This document shows positions 11,553 through 24,381 of a stretch of 64,000 nucleotides of DNA, in pieces. The notes under the pieces are model-generated. The model saw nothing but the letters and a program-made list of their open reading frames with translations. It made no database searches and was not told the DNA's origin. Made by a program: the position numbers and the translations under genes. Position 1 is the stretch's first letter; every line of letters begins with the position of its first letter. This stretch comes from Plantago ovata (lineage: Eukaryota > Streptophyta > Magnoliopsida > Lamiales > Plantaginaceae): NCBI GenBank assembly GCA_028274465.1, contig CM051458.1:82170085-82234084 (forward strand). Direction: 5' to 3'.

Positions 11553-11705
11553 TGGAGTTATAAGTTATTGTAGGAGAATGAAGGTGAAGTGGAGAAGGAG
11601 AGGTGTAGGTTTCGATCCCAGACGGAGACAAGGTGGTTTAGGAGTAAAGTAGCGTTGTTTAAAATAGAAATAGTGTAATCTTTGCCGTTTCTAAAAGAAT
11701 AAAAT
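11553..11705 (+). mobile_element. tRNA-derived SINE
   Basis: Lies about 120 bp past the WAT1 stop. It opens with TTGGAGTTATAAG, has a B-box-like GGTTTCGATCCC at about 11610, and a body ending ATCTTTGCCGTTTCTAAAAG before an A-rich tail. The SINE at 41396-41560 ends similarly (AGATTTGCCATTTCAAAC). It may be included in the transporter 3' UTR. Confidence 0.65.
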
Positions 11706-12420
11706 AAATGTATAATTGCCATTGAAATATTCATGTGGTTCTATATGCAAAATTTATATATGTGCTAGTTTCACATGTTGTATTCGGGCAATGAAATTTA
11801 CTTTTCGAATCCACTTAAAATGGTATAATGCAACGGGGTTTGTTTTTTATCTTAATACTCTTCATTATATATTTATATATCCAAATGAAACATATATTTG
11901 AAAGGTAAAAATTAGATACCACATTGATCCTTATTTTATAAACATTTGGTGGATCATTAGGAGTAGTCTACTATTTAATAAACCCGCGAAGGAATGCATG
12001 CTATTATGCCACTAATATTAAAGGTATTCAAATTTTCGAATTGATCAACATTATTATACAGTATCATGTCTATTGCTTTTAACTATGAGTCGTCAACACA
12101 TTTTTCAATACTTGTTCTAAAACAAATTACTCCCTCTCTCTTAGTAAACTCTTTTACGTCTGTTTGGTTTTTTCTTTCAACTCCGAAATCTATTCGATTC
12201 TCCAAAACAGTGTAGTACAAAGTCGACTGACAACAAGTCCAGGCTAAAAGTTACCTAGTCACCAAAAACATGAAACCATGATCCCAACCCAACCACACAA
12301 AGTAAAAAACATCAACAAGAAAAAAGATTCTATGACCATAATTGTATTTTAAGATATTTCAAAATACTACATACCACATTATGTGTACTTATTTCAGCTA
12401 TCTATGTAGTATTTATGCCG
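11706..12420. other. No recognisable feature
   Basis: AT-rich spacer. A lone Stowaway-like end (ACTCCCTCTCTCTTAGTAAA) occurs near 12128 without a partner. Confidence 0.5.
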
Positions 12421-12424
12421 GTAT

Positions 12425-13645
12425 TTTGAAAGATGGGACCGTTTCTTGACGTCCAAGCTTCATATACAGTTTTCGCCAGAATAGCTTTAAAAAAATGTTG
12501 TTTTCCAGCTTTTCCCTTGCGCTTTCTTACTCCATACCTTCACCTCATTGTCCCATGTATCCGATCGGAAACTAACCTGCATCCAGTTCATCACCTTTTA
12601 AAAATTCTTCTTTGTTTCTGCACAGTAAAAGAACATGCGTTTTCCAATCTCTGTATCACCACAGAACACACAACATCCATTAGTAATTATCGCAAACATT
12701 TGCAAATGATCTTTTGTTGCTAATCTTTTCTGCAAACAAATCCACATGATAAAAATGGCTTGTGGTCTTGCAATATTGTCCGGGGCTAGCTCTTTCGATA
12801 TTACTTTTTCCTTCATCCTTCTTAATTATTGGTACACCTTTCTTACAACAAACTTTCCAGAATTCACAGCAACATGCCAAGCCTACATATTGTTCACCAT
12901 CTCTCTACATTTTAGTACATGCACTCTCATCAGCTAAGAACATGAAGTTGTTATCTTAAAGTCCTAAACATAGCTGCCTTTCATATAACATATATGAACC
13001 CAGCTGATCCACTACTTATCATTTTTATTCTGAGCATTCCAAAGCAATTTCATCATTAGAGCCTTATTCCACTCACTAAGTGCAGTCAGGTTTAGACCCC
13101 CACAACTACATGGGTCACAAACTCTTTCCCATGCCATCAAAGCTTTTCGACTACTACCATAATTTTCACTCCGCATATATTATCGACAAATACTTTAAAT
13201 GTGTTGTAGAACCTTCTTGGGCAATGAAAACACTTGCAACCAGTAGTTAGTGATAAAGAAAAGCACATTATAAATTAGTTGTTTTTTTTCCAGAATAGCC
13301 CAATAACTTTGATGACCAGTGCCTAATTCTATAAGTTAGCTTTTCAATGAGTGGTTGACAAACATTTGTAGACAACTTCTTGGAGTCATTGGGAACACCC
13401 AAGTACTTCACTGGCAGCATACCTCTTGAGAGACCAACAGGTTCAAACTCAGTTGTTGTTCCTCCATTGTTACTCCGCCAAAGTATATCTTATATTTCCC
13501 TTCATTTGCATTGAGGTCTGTAGCTCTAGAGAAGATGTAGATTTGATTAATTATTTGTCTCACATACACAATATCCCCTCTCATAAAGAGCATTTAGATC
13601 ATCTGCAAAGCATAATTTGTGATTATCACTTTCTCACACTTTGGG
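12425..13645 (-). pseudogene. LINE retrotransposon remnant: reverse transcriptase 3' part and zf-RVT domain
   Basis: Read on the minus strand, several frames together give the end of a plant L1-type polyprotein. From about 13600 downward: KANAEK-like ATDLNANEGKYKIYFGG of the polymerase; SLPKKVLQHI; SRKALMAWERVCDPCSCGGL; LSEWNKALMMKLLW; the zinc-binding zf-RVT region (WICLQKRLATKDHLQMF, CCVFCGDTEIGKRMFFYC, 12598-12816); and a closing AILAKTVYEAWTSRNGPIFQ. Multiple stops and frameshifts separate the blocks, so it is dead. The upstream polymerase and endonuclease are absent, consistent with 5' truncation. Confidence 0.8.
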
Positions 13646-14100
13646 TGGAACTTTAAATTAATAATTAAGGCAACGAGTTATTTGGGGAGACATTGGGTCT
13701 ATGCGATTCGGTTGGGCTTTTAGTCAATTTGAACTTCAATGAAGTTAAAATCACCGAAATAATAATCAATGAAATTATATATATAGAGTAAATAGTTTTG
13801 TTTTTTTAATGGTATAGGAATAAGCAAAATTAAAAAAAATAAAAAATGTCATAGCTCATAGTAATTCATTGGGACCGATTACCGAAGACTGCTCTGCTCC
13901 GATCTTGTATTCCTGTTTGTGTGTTTCAGTAACCATTCGAATTCAAATTTCATCGACCTGGTTTTCTTCTTTTGCAGATACACTGGTACTCTGGTTAATT
14001 GCACATCATCTTCAATCAAACCATACCGGTAACCAACTAAAATTAACCAACTGAACTGAATTGCATTCTCTCTCTCTCTCAATGGAATATTTCCCCAAAG
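13646..14100. other. Spacer and presumed promoter of the PHD gene
   Basis: AT-rich to 13860, then more balanced sequence with CT-repeats (TCTCTCTCTCTC, 14069-14080) and an AAACCCTAG telo-box-like motif at 14118, typical near plant transcription starts. No TATA box is obvious. Confidence 0.4.
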
Positions 14101-14529
14101 GTGTCCACAAACACTAAACCCTAGTCAATCACCTTTCGATTCGATCTCCTCGCAGCTTTGCGTTGCCATCAATTTCACACCAGTGGTAGTCGTCGCTTCT
14201 GCCCTGCCCTCTCTTCGTCACCATCGCGTCTCGTCCAAAATCGAAGAGACTCGAACAGTACCTTCACCTGCGCCGGCCAGCCGCACACTTCTCTCCTGTA
14301 GCCTTTGGTACTCTGTTTCATCTCTGTAAGTAACTATCATAAATATAATGAAAACCTAGGGTTTTGAGTTTTCAATCAAAATAATGGAGCTTCCCTTTCA
14401 TGCTTTGCCAATAGAATCCCTTCTAATGTTTTTATTTCAGAAACAAGTTCTTATTATACTAACCAAGCGTATTTATTCATGAACTATACAGCTAGATTTC
14501 CTCTCGGCTTTACTGATTTGTGCATTATC

Positions 14530-17500
14530 ATGGTAAGCTGCTTATATACTGTTTTTCGTTTTTTCGTGTTTGAATCTTTTATGATGCAATTACATCTTTT
14601 ACATAATTACTGGATGTTTCGATTTCTAAGAGTTGATTTATACTTGTTTGTAGTACTATGTTTAGCTTTTTAGTTCATTCTGTGTGTCGAGAATTTGTAT
14701 TGTACTAGTTGCTGTCTGTTTGGAAAATGGAAGGCCCTTTTTCGCATTCTGTGTGTCTTGATTGGAAGCCCCTTTTTAGGGAATGCTTCTAAAATTACAG
14801 TTGGTAATGGAGTGGAGTCGTAACATTTAATAAGAAATGAAGTGCAGTATGTTCTTGTTTGTCTAGCAGTATTACCGCATATGTTGGATTACTAGCAGCA
14901 CTTAGATCCTATGACACTAAGGCTCCCAGAATCCATTTGTCTCTTAACTAGAGAAGTGATATGGGAGTATGGACACTGATACTGATGGGCACTTCTTAAT
15001 GTTATGGTGACATGAATGTGTTTATCATTTTGTGAAATAAGAAATGGGGCTAACATTCTAATTTTCATGTTGTATAATAAAAGCCAGGATGTGTTGGACT
15101 ACACACTCTCTTTGTTGCTCAGTGATTTTCAAGTTCTGGGTTTCAAATGAATATGAATTATGAAGTGATTTATGTGTCTTTATCTGTCTGTTTTCTTCTT
15201 GATAATGTATTACTTGCGGATCAGTAAACATTGTTGATTTTGTAGTCATTCGTTGAATACTAGCTGTGTATTTGAAAAGTATGTTGCTTCGCTGGATGTA
15301 TATAGGAATGATGTTATTTCCATGTATTGTCTATCATGCACAAGCGTGCAGTGGTGGATACATGCACAAAAATACATCATATATGTGCTTGTGATATACA
15401 CATTTATGCATGCCAGCTTGTATGTTTATTTCCCTTTTTGTATTTAAAAATGTAACAATATGGGTATCATCGTGTGTCATTGTCATGACCCTGACCCAAC
15501 CTTGACCAATAGTGTTTTATGTGTATGAGTCAACGGCCGCACACAACTCATTAGTATGATATTGACCGCTTTGAACCGGAGTCCTCGTGGGTTTGCTTTT
15601 GAATCGCCCAAAAGGCTTCATTCCATTTTAGAGGGTAGGTTTACATATATAGCCTTTAACATTTACAATATCCGATCTGTAATGAGGTATCATAATGTGT
15701 CTTGAATCTCAATGTCTTCACATTCGAGGTTGGGTCTTTCACGGTTAATTAACAGGTCTCAACATACTGTTCTGGTGATATTATTTAGCTGTTTTAAACT
15801 CTTTATCTGATTTAATTGATCACAAGTCTTATATTGTTAATTAGCTTGATGAGAAAGTGTCTTTCGACAATAGTTGTAAGTTGAGGTGTTGAACTCAAAG
15901 GTTAAGTTGGCTCAAAACTTGCTTATAATTAGTGAATGCATTTCATTAAAATGAACATGACATGTGCGACAGAGCTCCTCTAGCACATGGCAACACAAGT
16001 TGTATATTGGCTTTTAATTCTGTTATTCCTTGTTGGTTGTCATTAATGCTTTCTAATATTTTTTTGGTAATTTACTTTTTATCTGAGGAAATTCTGAATT
16101 TTTTTAATTTTAATTGACCATATTTATTTGCATTGAAATGCTTTTAATTCATGTTCAGAGTCGGGAGGTGTGTTTGCAGTGCGGCAGCGTAGGGTTCGCT
16201 AATGCACAAGTTTACTGTGTCAAATGTCTTGGATTTTTTGTGCACCGGTAAGCAGGGCTGTATCATTGTGTCTGCTTATGTTTGTCCCTTTTTTATTTTT
16301 TATTTTTATTTTTTCAATTTAATTTCTGATCTTTAATTTTGCATCTCAAATGTTCAGTATTCAGTAGTAGAGATATAGGGTGTATTCTCTATTTATTTAC
16401 TTTGATGTGTGTGCATATACATTTTCAGTTACTGCTTGGATGTAATCCCGGAGACGGTTGATGAGTTTGTTCACTGGGTTTGTGATATCTGTAACGAAAA
16501 GCGTAATGCAAATTCTCTTGGAAAGCATGAGGCTCCATGCCAGGCAAGTACTGAAGATTTGGCAAATGCAAAAGATATTAATAGCAGTGTTAATTCGGTG
16601 ACAGAATGTATTAAGCTAGGAAAGAGACATGCCAAGGATAACCAACTGCAGGTGGCTAACTTACAAGACGAGAGTTTCCTTTTAGAAAAGGTGGAAGGCA
16701 AGAGAAGATTGATATGCTCTACTAAGGAGAAAGATGTGAAGAGCCCTGTCACAGAATGTAATAATCTAGAATTCATGAAGCATGCTAAATCTGCAAGTGA
16801 ATCTACTTTGCCTAAAGAAGCCAAGGAAAAAGAGTCGTTTAAGCACAGAGATCAAAGGTGCTCATCTGAGCGACCTTGTGAATCAAATGCCGAGCCTTGC
16901 ATTACGAATCGTGCTATATCACGTAATGGATCCTTCAAGAGTGCAAAGGAGGATGTTATCGTGTCTTCTTCTGACATGACTTACGAGGCTAAGAGCTTTA
17001 GAGCAAGAAATGAACTTAATGTGAAAACAGACTCCATAGCTGTTGTACCTTATGACAGGAGTATTGGCGAAGCTTTTGGAAAAGATTCGCTCGCCTTAGA
17101 GCTTGATCCTTGTGCATGTGCTGAACCTCAGGTCCAGCCTGTTTGGAGGTGAGAAAAGTTCCAAGATAGTAGTAAAATCCATAATCAGATTTGTATGTCT
17201 AACTATTATTAGAACATGTTTTGTGCCCACTCCAGATTATTTTCGTTCCTGTTCCAATTATGCCAAAATGGAAACGTCTTCGACGTTTTCAATAGTGGTC
17301 TGTCAGAAACTTCAAGCCATGGTCAAACTACACGTTAATTTTTTACTTCTTGGCAGGGGAAGTTTTGAGATCTGGAACCGAAATAAACCTGCAGTAGATG
17401 GACTCATGGCTCACTTGTCTAGCAAAGCCTGTAGAAAAGTAGAGGATGAGGCAAGTATGTTTGAAACTGTGCTTCGCCTAGAAATGGTCCCAAGAGCTGA

Positions 17501-18051
17501 TGCATTGCCTAAATGTTTCAGAGAAAAACCACCCAATAGTGAACATATTGCACTCTATTTCTTTCCATCGAAAAGAAGGTATTGGAAATCCAACATATAT
17601 TTTTTCACCTGTTATTGCAATTAATATTTTTTGTTGTCCTTATTGAAAGCTGTCATCTGTCACTGCATTTAATTTTTTAGTTGCCGTTTCTGGAAGCTGT
17701 GCTCTATGAAACCATCTCAAAACTTAATATTCTTCTATGCAAGTGAACGTGTTTTTCACAACTTGGTTGATGAGATGATGACAAAAGAACTTGCTATGAA
17801 GGGCACGATGCTGAATGCTGAGCTTTTGCTTTTTCCATCGACAGAACTACCAATGGTTTACTGGAGTAAGTTAAATTCTTTCTGCGCTTGTAATTGCTTT
17901 CTAGTTATTGCTTGAGGATTTTTACCTAATGGCGAACTATTTTTCAGGATTTCAAGGTGAATATTTCATATGGGGAGTATTTAGGGCAAAACAGCTTTCC
18001 ACATCACAATCTCGCTCACCTATCAAAGTGCAGATGGATAATAAACCATGA
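14530..18051 (+). CDS. PHD-finger protein with AIPP2-like C-terminal domain
   Basis: Related to Arabidopsis AIPP2/PAIPP2, PHD proteins of a chromatin reader complex (with a BAH protein) that represses genes. Exons join in frame: 14530-14532 (start codon only), 16159-16247, 16429-17148, 17357-17578, 17681-17865, 17948-18051, giving 440 aa. Residues 6-52 form a C4HC3 PHD finger: C6, C9, C21, C24, H30, C33, C49, C52, with W47 two residues before the seventh ligand. Residues 53-265 are a hydrophilic Ser/Lys/Glu-rich linker. Residues about 268-430 match the AIPP2 SPOC-like domain (PVWRGSFEIWN, GLMAHLSSKACRKV, IALYFFPSKR, ELLLFPSTELP, GEYFIWGVFR). The initiator ATG is the last codon before a 1.6-kb intron; an in-frame ATG at 14479 would add 17 residues, but relatives begin a few residues before the first Cys. 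Noncoding exon 1 ends at 14325 and exon 2 starts at 14441. Histone binding is inferred from family. Confidence 0.88.
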
Positions 18052-18533
18052 AGAATAAAGACACTTTGGATGTGGTTAAATTTCCAGCAGTGAAAATAGG
18101 TAATGCTTGGAATGCTCTCCATCTGTGAGAAACAACAGTCCTGTCTCTTCTTAGAAAATTATGACATGTTAGTAGTTTATATGATCTTTGTTGTCCAGCC
18201 ATGAGTTCTGTGACATCAAGTTATGGATAGTAATCCATCAGTGCATTCAGTGTTTCCCCACACCTGGACTAATCATTGTATGAGCACTGGATGTTGGTCC
18301 TTTATACATGTTATACTCCCCTTGTTTCTACATCACTGGAATATTTAGAATATTCTTTTGTCATATGTTGGCGTGTTGTAGGTGGTTGGGTTTACCTTAT
18401 AGTATCTCATTCCACGGTCTACCCAAGTTCCAGGTCATTTATCATGTCCTAGATCACTGTTAGCATAAATAAGTGAAAATTGTACTTCAATAATAGTACT
18501 TTTATATAAAACAATGTCCTCTGCTGAAATAAG
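18052..18533 (+). other. Probable 3' UTR of the PHD gene
   Basis: Follows the stop codon. AT-rich with no coding signal; the polyadenylation site is not certain (TTTTATATAAAACAATG near 18500). Confidence 0.35.
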
Positions 18534-19266
18534 CTTGGCAATGGTTGGTTAAAAACCTTAACCATAACCAAATTTTATACTTTAGGTTATAACTGTAACC
18601 GTTCATTTTATAACCATAATCATAACCATAACTGGAATATTATTTCAACTGGTTGGTTTCAGTTGCTAAACCAATTGTAACCATAGGTTTAGGTTTAGTC
18701 TGGTTTTTACATATCTTCCTTTTCTTCCATCTTCCAAATCAAAATTCCTCCATTATTGAAATTGACTTCCACCTGTTAATCACGCCCACTACAATACAAA
18801 TCCACCATCAGATTAGATCGCTAAGCTCATCTATAGTGCCACTAACTCTTGCCTTCATAACTATGCGGTAATTTATCGCTTTCGAATTCGTGAACATGTA
18901 CTGATGTTGCTGTACCTTGATTGCTGTGCTAATTTAGTCTTGACATTGATGATACTAATTGAATTAATGCATTCTGTGACAGTGATGCATCAGCAAGTAT
19001 TGATTTATGGAATATTTGATTTACTCCTGTGCTGTGTCTGAATTTAGATGTAAATTTAAAGAAAAGATTAAAAAAAAGCTATTTTTAAAAGAAGGGGGCG
19101 GTTACAGTTTTTAATCGGAACTGAACCGAAATAAACGATTGATCCGGTTATAACCGGTTGGCTATTGAAAGTTTATGGTTGCGGCGCGGTTACCAACCGT
19201 GTGCTGATTGTGAATTGTTCTTTAGGTTATGGTTGTGGTGGTGGTTTCTAACCAACCATTGCCAAG
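18534..19266. mobile_element. TIR-bearing MITE, probably hAT-like
   Basis: 733-bp segment starting CTTGGCAATGGTTGGTTA and ending with the inverse AACCAACCATTGCCAAG. Subterminal regions are rich in AACCATAACC / GGTTATGGTT in opposite orientation, so the arms fold back. I see no clear target duplication. Confidence 0.6.
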
Positions 19267-20917
19267 ACTACCTCCGCTGATGTGGACAGTAGATCCAGTT
19301 GATTCAAGACTAGAATTTCCCAATAAAATCTCATGGGCTCCCCTGTTCTTTAATAATGTTGGACTGTACCGAACAAGCCTGAAAAGGTGTATTTAGCAAA
19401 GAAGGTTTGAGACGACTACTCAATTTAGTGAGAATAACTTAATATTATCATGAGTTAAAGATCTTAATCCATGCACTTGTCTTTGTGTGTTGGTTTAGGT
19501 GCTGGAGTACTGGGCAGGACCTCTTATATCCCAGTGTTACCTGTTAGTATTTGTTGGCATCAAGTAAAATTGATGATCATTTATGAGCCCGGGTATGTAA
19601 AAAGGAAGGATGTTTGATCCACTATGTAGTGTATGTGGGATATCAAGCAGAAGAGATGACCTGTATGCTCCGAGTACCAGTAGAACTCGAACATACCTGG
19701 AGTTCCATTTGAAGGTAGATGTATGCTTGGATTTTGATATATTCTAGTTAAGAAATTTTAAGATGGAATGAAATTTGTTGAATATCAACTACCAGTGCTC
19801 TCTGATTTTCCTGCTTTTATTTTCCGCCCATTTATTTTAATGTTAACTCTCGACACCAACACCTGAAATTCCAGGTTTCGTCCCCCTCCCCACCCCCCAC
19901 CTTCTGCCCCAAGGGAAGCTTGTCCCATTTAACTTTCTTATTACTATAATTTTTCTTGTTTGTCTGTGTTCCTCATAAAAATCGTCACATGTATACTGAA
20001 ATTTTCTATCTGGTCACTTGTGAATATCATGCTGCTCTTATCTTTCTCGTTCTCAAGCTGTGTGCTTTTGGGGGATCAGATTCTGAACATGCTGTTGGCC
20101 TGCATTATCCAGTCATGGTGACTGTGAATTGTGTATCTTGCAGTAGTTTGTTTAGTTGTGAGCACAGTAATTGCCCAGGATCTTCCCTTACGAACTGTGA
20201 GCTCAGCTCAGTAATTTCAAAGGATCTTCTCTTATTTACTTGAGCATCTGCCTTGACTATTCATTCAAAACAAATTTGGTGTCTTTACCACGGATTTTTC
20301 TATGCTATAACATGTACAATATGGTTCTTTATGTGTTGTACATGTGGCGGTATATTCCTGACAATAAAAACACCTGCATGGCCCTTTTGTTAGTAGAACA
20401 GAGTCTGATTATATATCACTTTTGACAAATATTTCAGTCAGTTCCTTGAGTTAAAAGTTAAGACTTCCATAATAAAACACAATTGAGCTTGACTGTATGT
20501 GAAGAGAGTTTTTGTCTGTCTTCTTTTACCAAATTTTCCACCTTAAAAGGAAGATGTACACGTGCATTGAGCTAGAGCAAAGTAATGTACTTCCAAGAGC
20601 AAACAACAAGAAACAAATTAGTGCTTGAAGTAGTGAAAGATGACAATCAAGAAAGGTGCATGACTAAAAAGAACAAAAAGTGTATCACAAATTACAAATT
20701 GACTAATCAAAAACAAAAGAACAAATGCTCAAGCCAAAATTCACTAGGCCCACAAAATATAACTTCAACTCTAATTCCTGGCTTTGCTAGAGAGTACGAA
20801 TTCCAACCCCGTCTATTCTTTTGATGTTCTGTCGTAGCATTTCTAACCACATGATCTATCAACCTAGTGTATGTACGAAATTCTTTTTGTGTTCTTGGGC
20901 TAGTGGCCTGCACACGA
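19267..20917. other. Intergenic DNA, nothing recognised
   Basis: Between the PHD gene and the convergent VQ gene. Short open frames (for example 19956-20243) show no family resemblance, codon bias or splice context. Confidence 0.45.
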
Positions 20918-21712
20918 TTAGAACTCGTAAAGACTATTTAAAAGGTTTAAGGTATTTGGCGAAGGCATGTTAATTTGGGGTGAGATAAGTGAAGGACTAG
21001 GCATGGTGAAGTTATTGACTGAGCCATAATTCCTATTGCTGTGTAAAACCGGACTCAAATCGAAGAAAAAACTTAGGGCGTTAGAATCTGATTGAGGGGA
21101 GAAATAATTTGGATGGATTGGAGGAAGAGCATTTGGATTTGGGGATAGAATTCCAGGAAATTGACCAGTTCTCTGGATTTGTTCTGTTCCAAACTGTACT
21201 CCTTGCTCCATATCCATGGCATGATCAAGAACTAGTGTTTTTCTCCCTGTTGGAGACTTGGCGTTCTCTATGGAAGCGAATCGTGCTGCTGGTGAGACTG
21301 CACCGCATCTTTCCTGACTAACAAAGCCTGAAGATGAGCTTGAAGCTGGATTCATGGACGTTGTAGACGAAGTGTACGTTGAACTCGGGCCAGTCAAACG
21401 CTGGACTAGTGACATGAACTCATTTGGGTTTGCATGGATTATTTTCGGGGAGACCGTGTAGATTATGACCGGTGGTGGTGGTGGCGGCGCTGGATGATGT
21501 TGAGACTGATGACCGGCTTGTTGTGGGGCCATCGGCGGTTTCTTGATCTTGTGAGAGTCTTTTCGTACTTTCAGTGGTGCGGGGCGAGGGCCTTGGAGCT
21601 CCCGCCTTGGGGATCGAAGGGAGGAGAAGTCCGACATGTCCATCGCTGCGGTAGAAAAGTCAAATGGTGGCGGCAGGTGGTGGTGGTGGTTTTTATTTGG
21701 TGGTGATGACAA
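20918..21712 (-). CDS. VQ-motif protein, MKS1-like
   Basis: Single-exon gene of 264 aa. Residues 99-108 are a full VQ motif (F99-x3-V103-Q104-x-L106-T107-G108), preceded by the MKS1-group phrase IIYTVSPKIIHANPNEF. The N-terminal block RPAPLKVRKDSHKIKK (43-58) is also shared with MAP kinase substrate 1 and its close relatives. Proteins of this group are nuclear, bind WRKY factors through the VQ motif and are phosphorylated by MAP kinase 4-type kinases during defence. Several Ser-Pro sites (for example S34-P, S195-P and sites near the C terminus) fit that. His-, Pro- and Ser-rich tracts make it mostly disordered. A TATA-like TTATATA lies at 21800-21806 and a W-box core (TTGACT on the minus strand) at 21782-21787, compatible with WRKY feedback, which is inference. 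Confidence 0.9.
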   Translation of the reverse strand: MSSPPNKNHHHHLPPPFDFSTAAMDMSDFSSLRSPRRELQGPRPAPLKVRKDSHKIKKPPMAPQQAGHQSQHHPAPPPPPPVIIYTVSPKIIHANPNEFMSLVQRLTGPSSTYTSSTTSMNPASSSSSGFVSQERCGAVSPAARFASIENAKSPTGRKTLVLDHAMDMEQGVQFGTEQIQRTGQFPGILSPNPNALPPIHPNYFSPQSDSNALSFFFDLSPVLHSNRNYGSVNNFTMPSPSLISPQINMPSPNTLNLLNSLYEF

Positions 21713-21799
21713 TGTGTGTAAGTGAGGTTAGGAAGGAAATGTTCAGATGATTATGATGTGGGCAAGCATTTGAAGAGCACTAGTCAATTGAGTATGGGA

Positions 21800-21806
21800 T
21801 TATATA
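21800..21806 (-). promoter_or_regulatory. TATA box of the VQ gene
   Basis: TATATAA on the minus strand, about 88 bp before the start codon, giving a 5' UTR of roughly 55-60 nt. Confidence 0.6.
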
Positions 21807-21812
21807 AATGTC

Positions 21813-22470
21813 AAGACTTGAAAATTGTGAATATAATATTGTAAGAAAGATGTAATTTGATTGGATACTTGTGTATTATATGTAGTTGATGTTCTTGGGG
21901 CCGGTTTTATGTTGTTGCATGTTTGAACTCGTCAAATGCGAGACAAAGGAGATTTGGTCACATCCAAAAACATTAACCAAGTATGAAGAATTTTACGCTG
22001 CGTTTTGCGTCACTCTTGTAAGCTTAGTAAATAGTAATTGAGTTGCATACTTTGAAAAGGTCAGGGACATGTCACATGTACTTTTCTTATATTATATCCA
22101 TGCGAGATGTGTAACAACATGGTAATATTTCGAAAATCAATCAATTTTAATTTATAGAAACAGACAGTTAATTAACACATGAGGTTTATTTAATCCTCTT
22201 ATCAAATATCAAAGAATGCAATACATATCAAGAGCAAGTATTAGGTGTGTGTATGTACTCCTTAATGACCGGGCATTATTGATTACTCATGTTTTTAACT
22301 TTGTACCTATTCATATAGGTCCCACTAGTAAGAAATGTGATTAATACATAAGTGGTTGGTGCTGTGAGGTTATACTAGTGGAGTATGAAACCAGGGCGAA
22401 GGGGGATATATTTACCCTATGCTACAACACAGATTGATGTTTGCCAAATTACCTTCATATATGTATTAAT
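21813..22470. other. Upstream intergenic DNA of the VQ gene
   Basis: No gene or clear repeat seen. Confidence 0.4.
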
Positions 22471-22479
22471 TAATAAGGA

Positions 22480-22620
22480 CAACAAAGTCTAGCTTAGTTG
22501 GTAAGCTGCTTCAACTCCAACTAATATGTCGGGAGTTCAAGTCATCACGTGGTAAATGGAGAACTATTATTGATCCATCATTTACCTATTTGAAAAATGT
22601 ATAAGTAATAAGATTTTGAG
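22480..22620 (+). mobile_element. tRNA-like SINE remnant
   Basis: AAGTCTAGCTTAGTTGGTAAGCTG resembles a tRNA A-box arm and is followed about 35 bp later by GGGAGTTCAAGTCATCACG, a weakened B box. The body ends in TATAAGTAATAAG. No flanking duplication identified. Confidence 0.45.
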
Positions 22621-23400
22621 GCTAATTAGCACACGTCACTTTTATATCAAATCTTCTATTTTATCTCTACTAATATGAGTTTTGCCTATATATATGTCAT
22701 GTTTAATCCATAAATGAACAAAAAAGATGTAGGATAAGAGAAATTTATGTACATAATAGTTTATCATTATTATAAAATTTATTTAATTAAGAATAGCACG
22801 GGACCAAAAAATTATGGCTTCGCTCATGTATGAAATGGAGGTAAAAAGTGAAATGTCACTAAAGAAGGAAATGTAACACTAAACATACTACTATTGTAGT
22901 ACTATTATCTATGTAGTGGAACTTGGAAATAGATTGATGTAAGCTGATTAGTTTGGGAAAGTCATGCTTGAGATCTTTAAGTTTAGTTGGTTGCATGCAT
23001 AAAGATTAACACTCACGGCACCTGTAAGAAGAGACAAAACTTTTATCGACCTATATTCATGATCATGCACGCTGCTTTTTGACATTTTAAAGGTTTCACG
23101 TTTTCAACTCACTGTCATAACAAGTCTAAATTTTCAGTCTTCTAATTCTAGAAACCAAATCCAATCACGTCCTAGTTTTAAACTATTCATTATGTGACAG
23201 CAGTCAGGAGCGGTCCTGCCTTCAATTTCTTATCAAGTCTGCAACTTAAAAAACTTAATTGGGGTATAATCTAGTTTTAATGTCTTAAACTCATGCATGT
23301 CGTGATGTGGAATTGTTGGTGTATATAGGGAGTTGGTCGTGTTGTAATTGAACCGTGTGTTCATTGGTTTGGTTCAATTTGGTATAGGTTCGTGGTTTTG
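22621..23400. other. Intergenic DNA with a possible hAT end
   Basis: Mostly AT-rich. CAGGAGCGGTCCTG at 23205-23218 is a GC-rich palindrome like those that end plant hAT elements; no partner end found. Confidence 0.35.
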
Positions 23401-23789
23401 GTCATTGTAAGACATGATACGGAATTTTGAACCCTTTTTGCTAGAGATTAGTATGAGGGATTACATGATGACATCAATCAACTGATTTTGAGATTTCATC
23501 TTAGACCTTGTTTATTCCATCCACGGCACACAGTTTTGTGCTAAGACCATGGATTGTGTGGGGAGGGGGTTCGATCTGAATGCAAGTCTCATCTGTTGGA
23601 GACTCGGAGTGGTATATTTCTTACACACTCCCAGTTTCATGGTGAATTTGGTTGCAACTTCGAACTATTGACTAGGCAAAATGAATGCCTCGATATATTA
23701 GAGTAAGTAGACGATGGGGCGGTCATTTTACTCTTCATCTAGGATCTATCATATCGTAAAGCTTGTTTGAGGTCATTGTAGTAAATTCG

Positions 23790-24070
23790 AAGTGTAATGA
23801 ATACTCAAGTCAAGGGTAGGGGTCTGATTTGCGAAGTTATCATGTCTTGTGAAAACATCATCTATGCTCTCTTTGCACTTCCTTTGTTCAGTATGTTTCC
23901 TTTGTATTTGTGTGTAGAAAAGAAAATCAGTTGGCACATGATCATTTAGCTTGTAATATAGTTGCTGATAGTGGTGGTTTAGCGGTACTGCCTGCTGGAA
24001 TTACTTGATGTATTGCTTGCTTGTTTGATCTGTTGATTAATGAAAGTTTATTTTTCTCTCAAAAATATAA
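23790..24070 (+). pseudogene. LINE 3' end with RNase H-like C terminus
   Basis: From about 23902 a frame reads FVFVCRKENQLAHDHLA...GGLAVLPAGIT, then TGA at 24006-24008, matching the last helix and tail of the RNase H domain that closes plant L1 LINE polyproteins (the R-x-x-N-x-x-AH-x-LA signature). It is followed by a short 3' UTR (TTGATTAATGAAAGTTTATT) and an A-rich tail at about 24060. Upstream sequence is unrecognisable. A truncated, dead copy. Confidence 0.6.
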
Positions 24071-24381
24071 ATAATAAGTGATGACGATCCAGAACACCAA
24101 ATTATTCAATTGCTTCCCTCGTGAGTCGTGACTCTTTCTCTGTTGCCAAATGTACACCAAATTTCAAGCCTAGCGGGATTGATTTTCTTGCAGAATTAAT
24201 AATTATTAATGGATAAATAGTACCCCTCTCAATTTACGAGTTTTTAAATGAGATAGAATTATTGGTTAATTAGGAGCCACTTTAATTCGGGATACAATTA
24301 AATAGGCTTGCTCAAACTGAATACCGAAAAATGGTAATGTAAAGAGGTAATAGAGGAAGTATTTGAAATGACTTTTCACTC

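Noticed and set aside
15480-15760. Possible TRIM or LTR in PHD intron (CATGACCCTGACCCAACC...)
   Set aside because: Suggestive composition but no paired ends or target duplication found.
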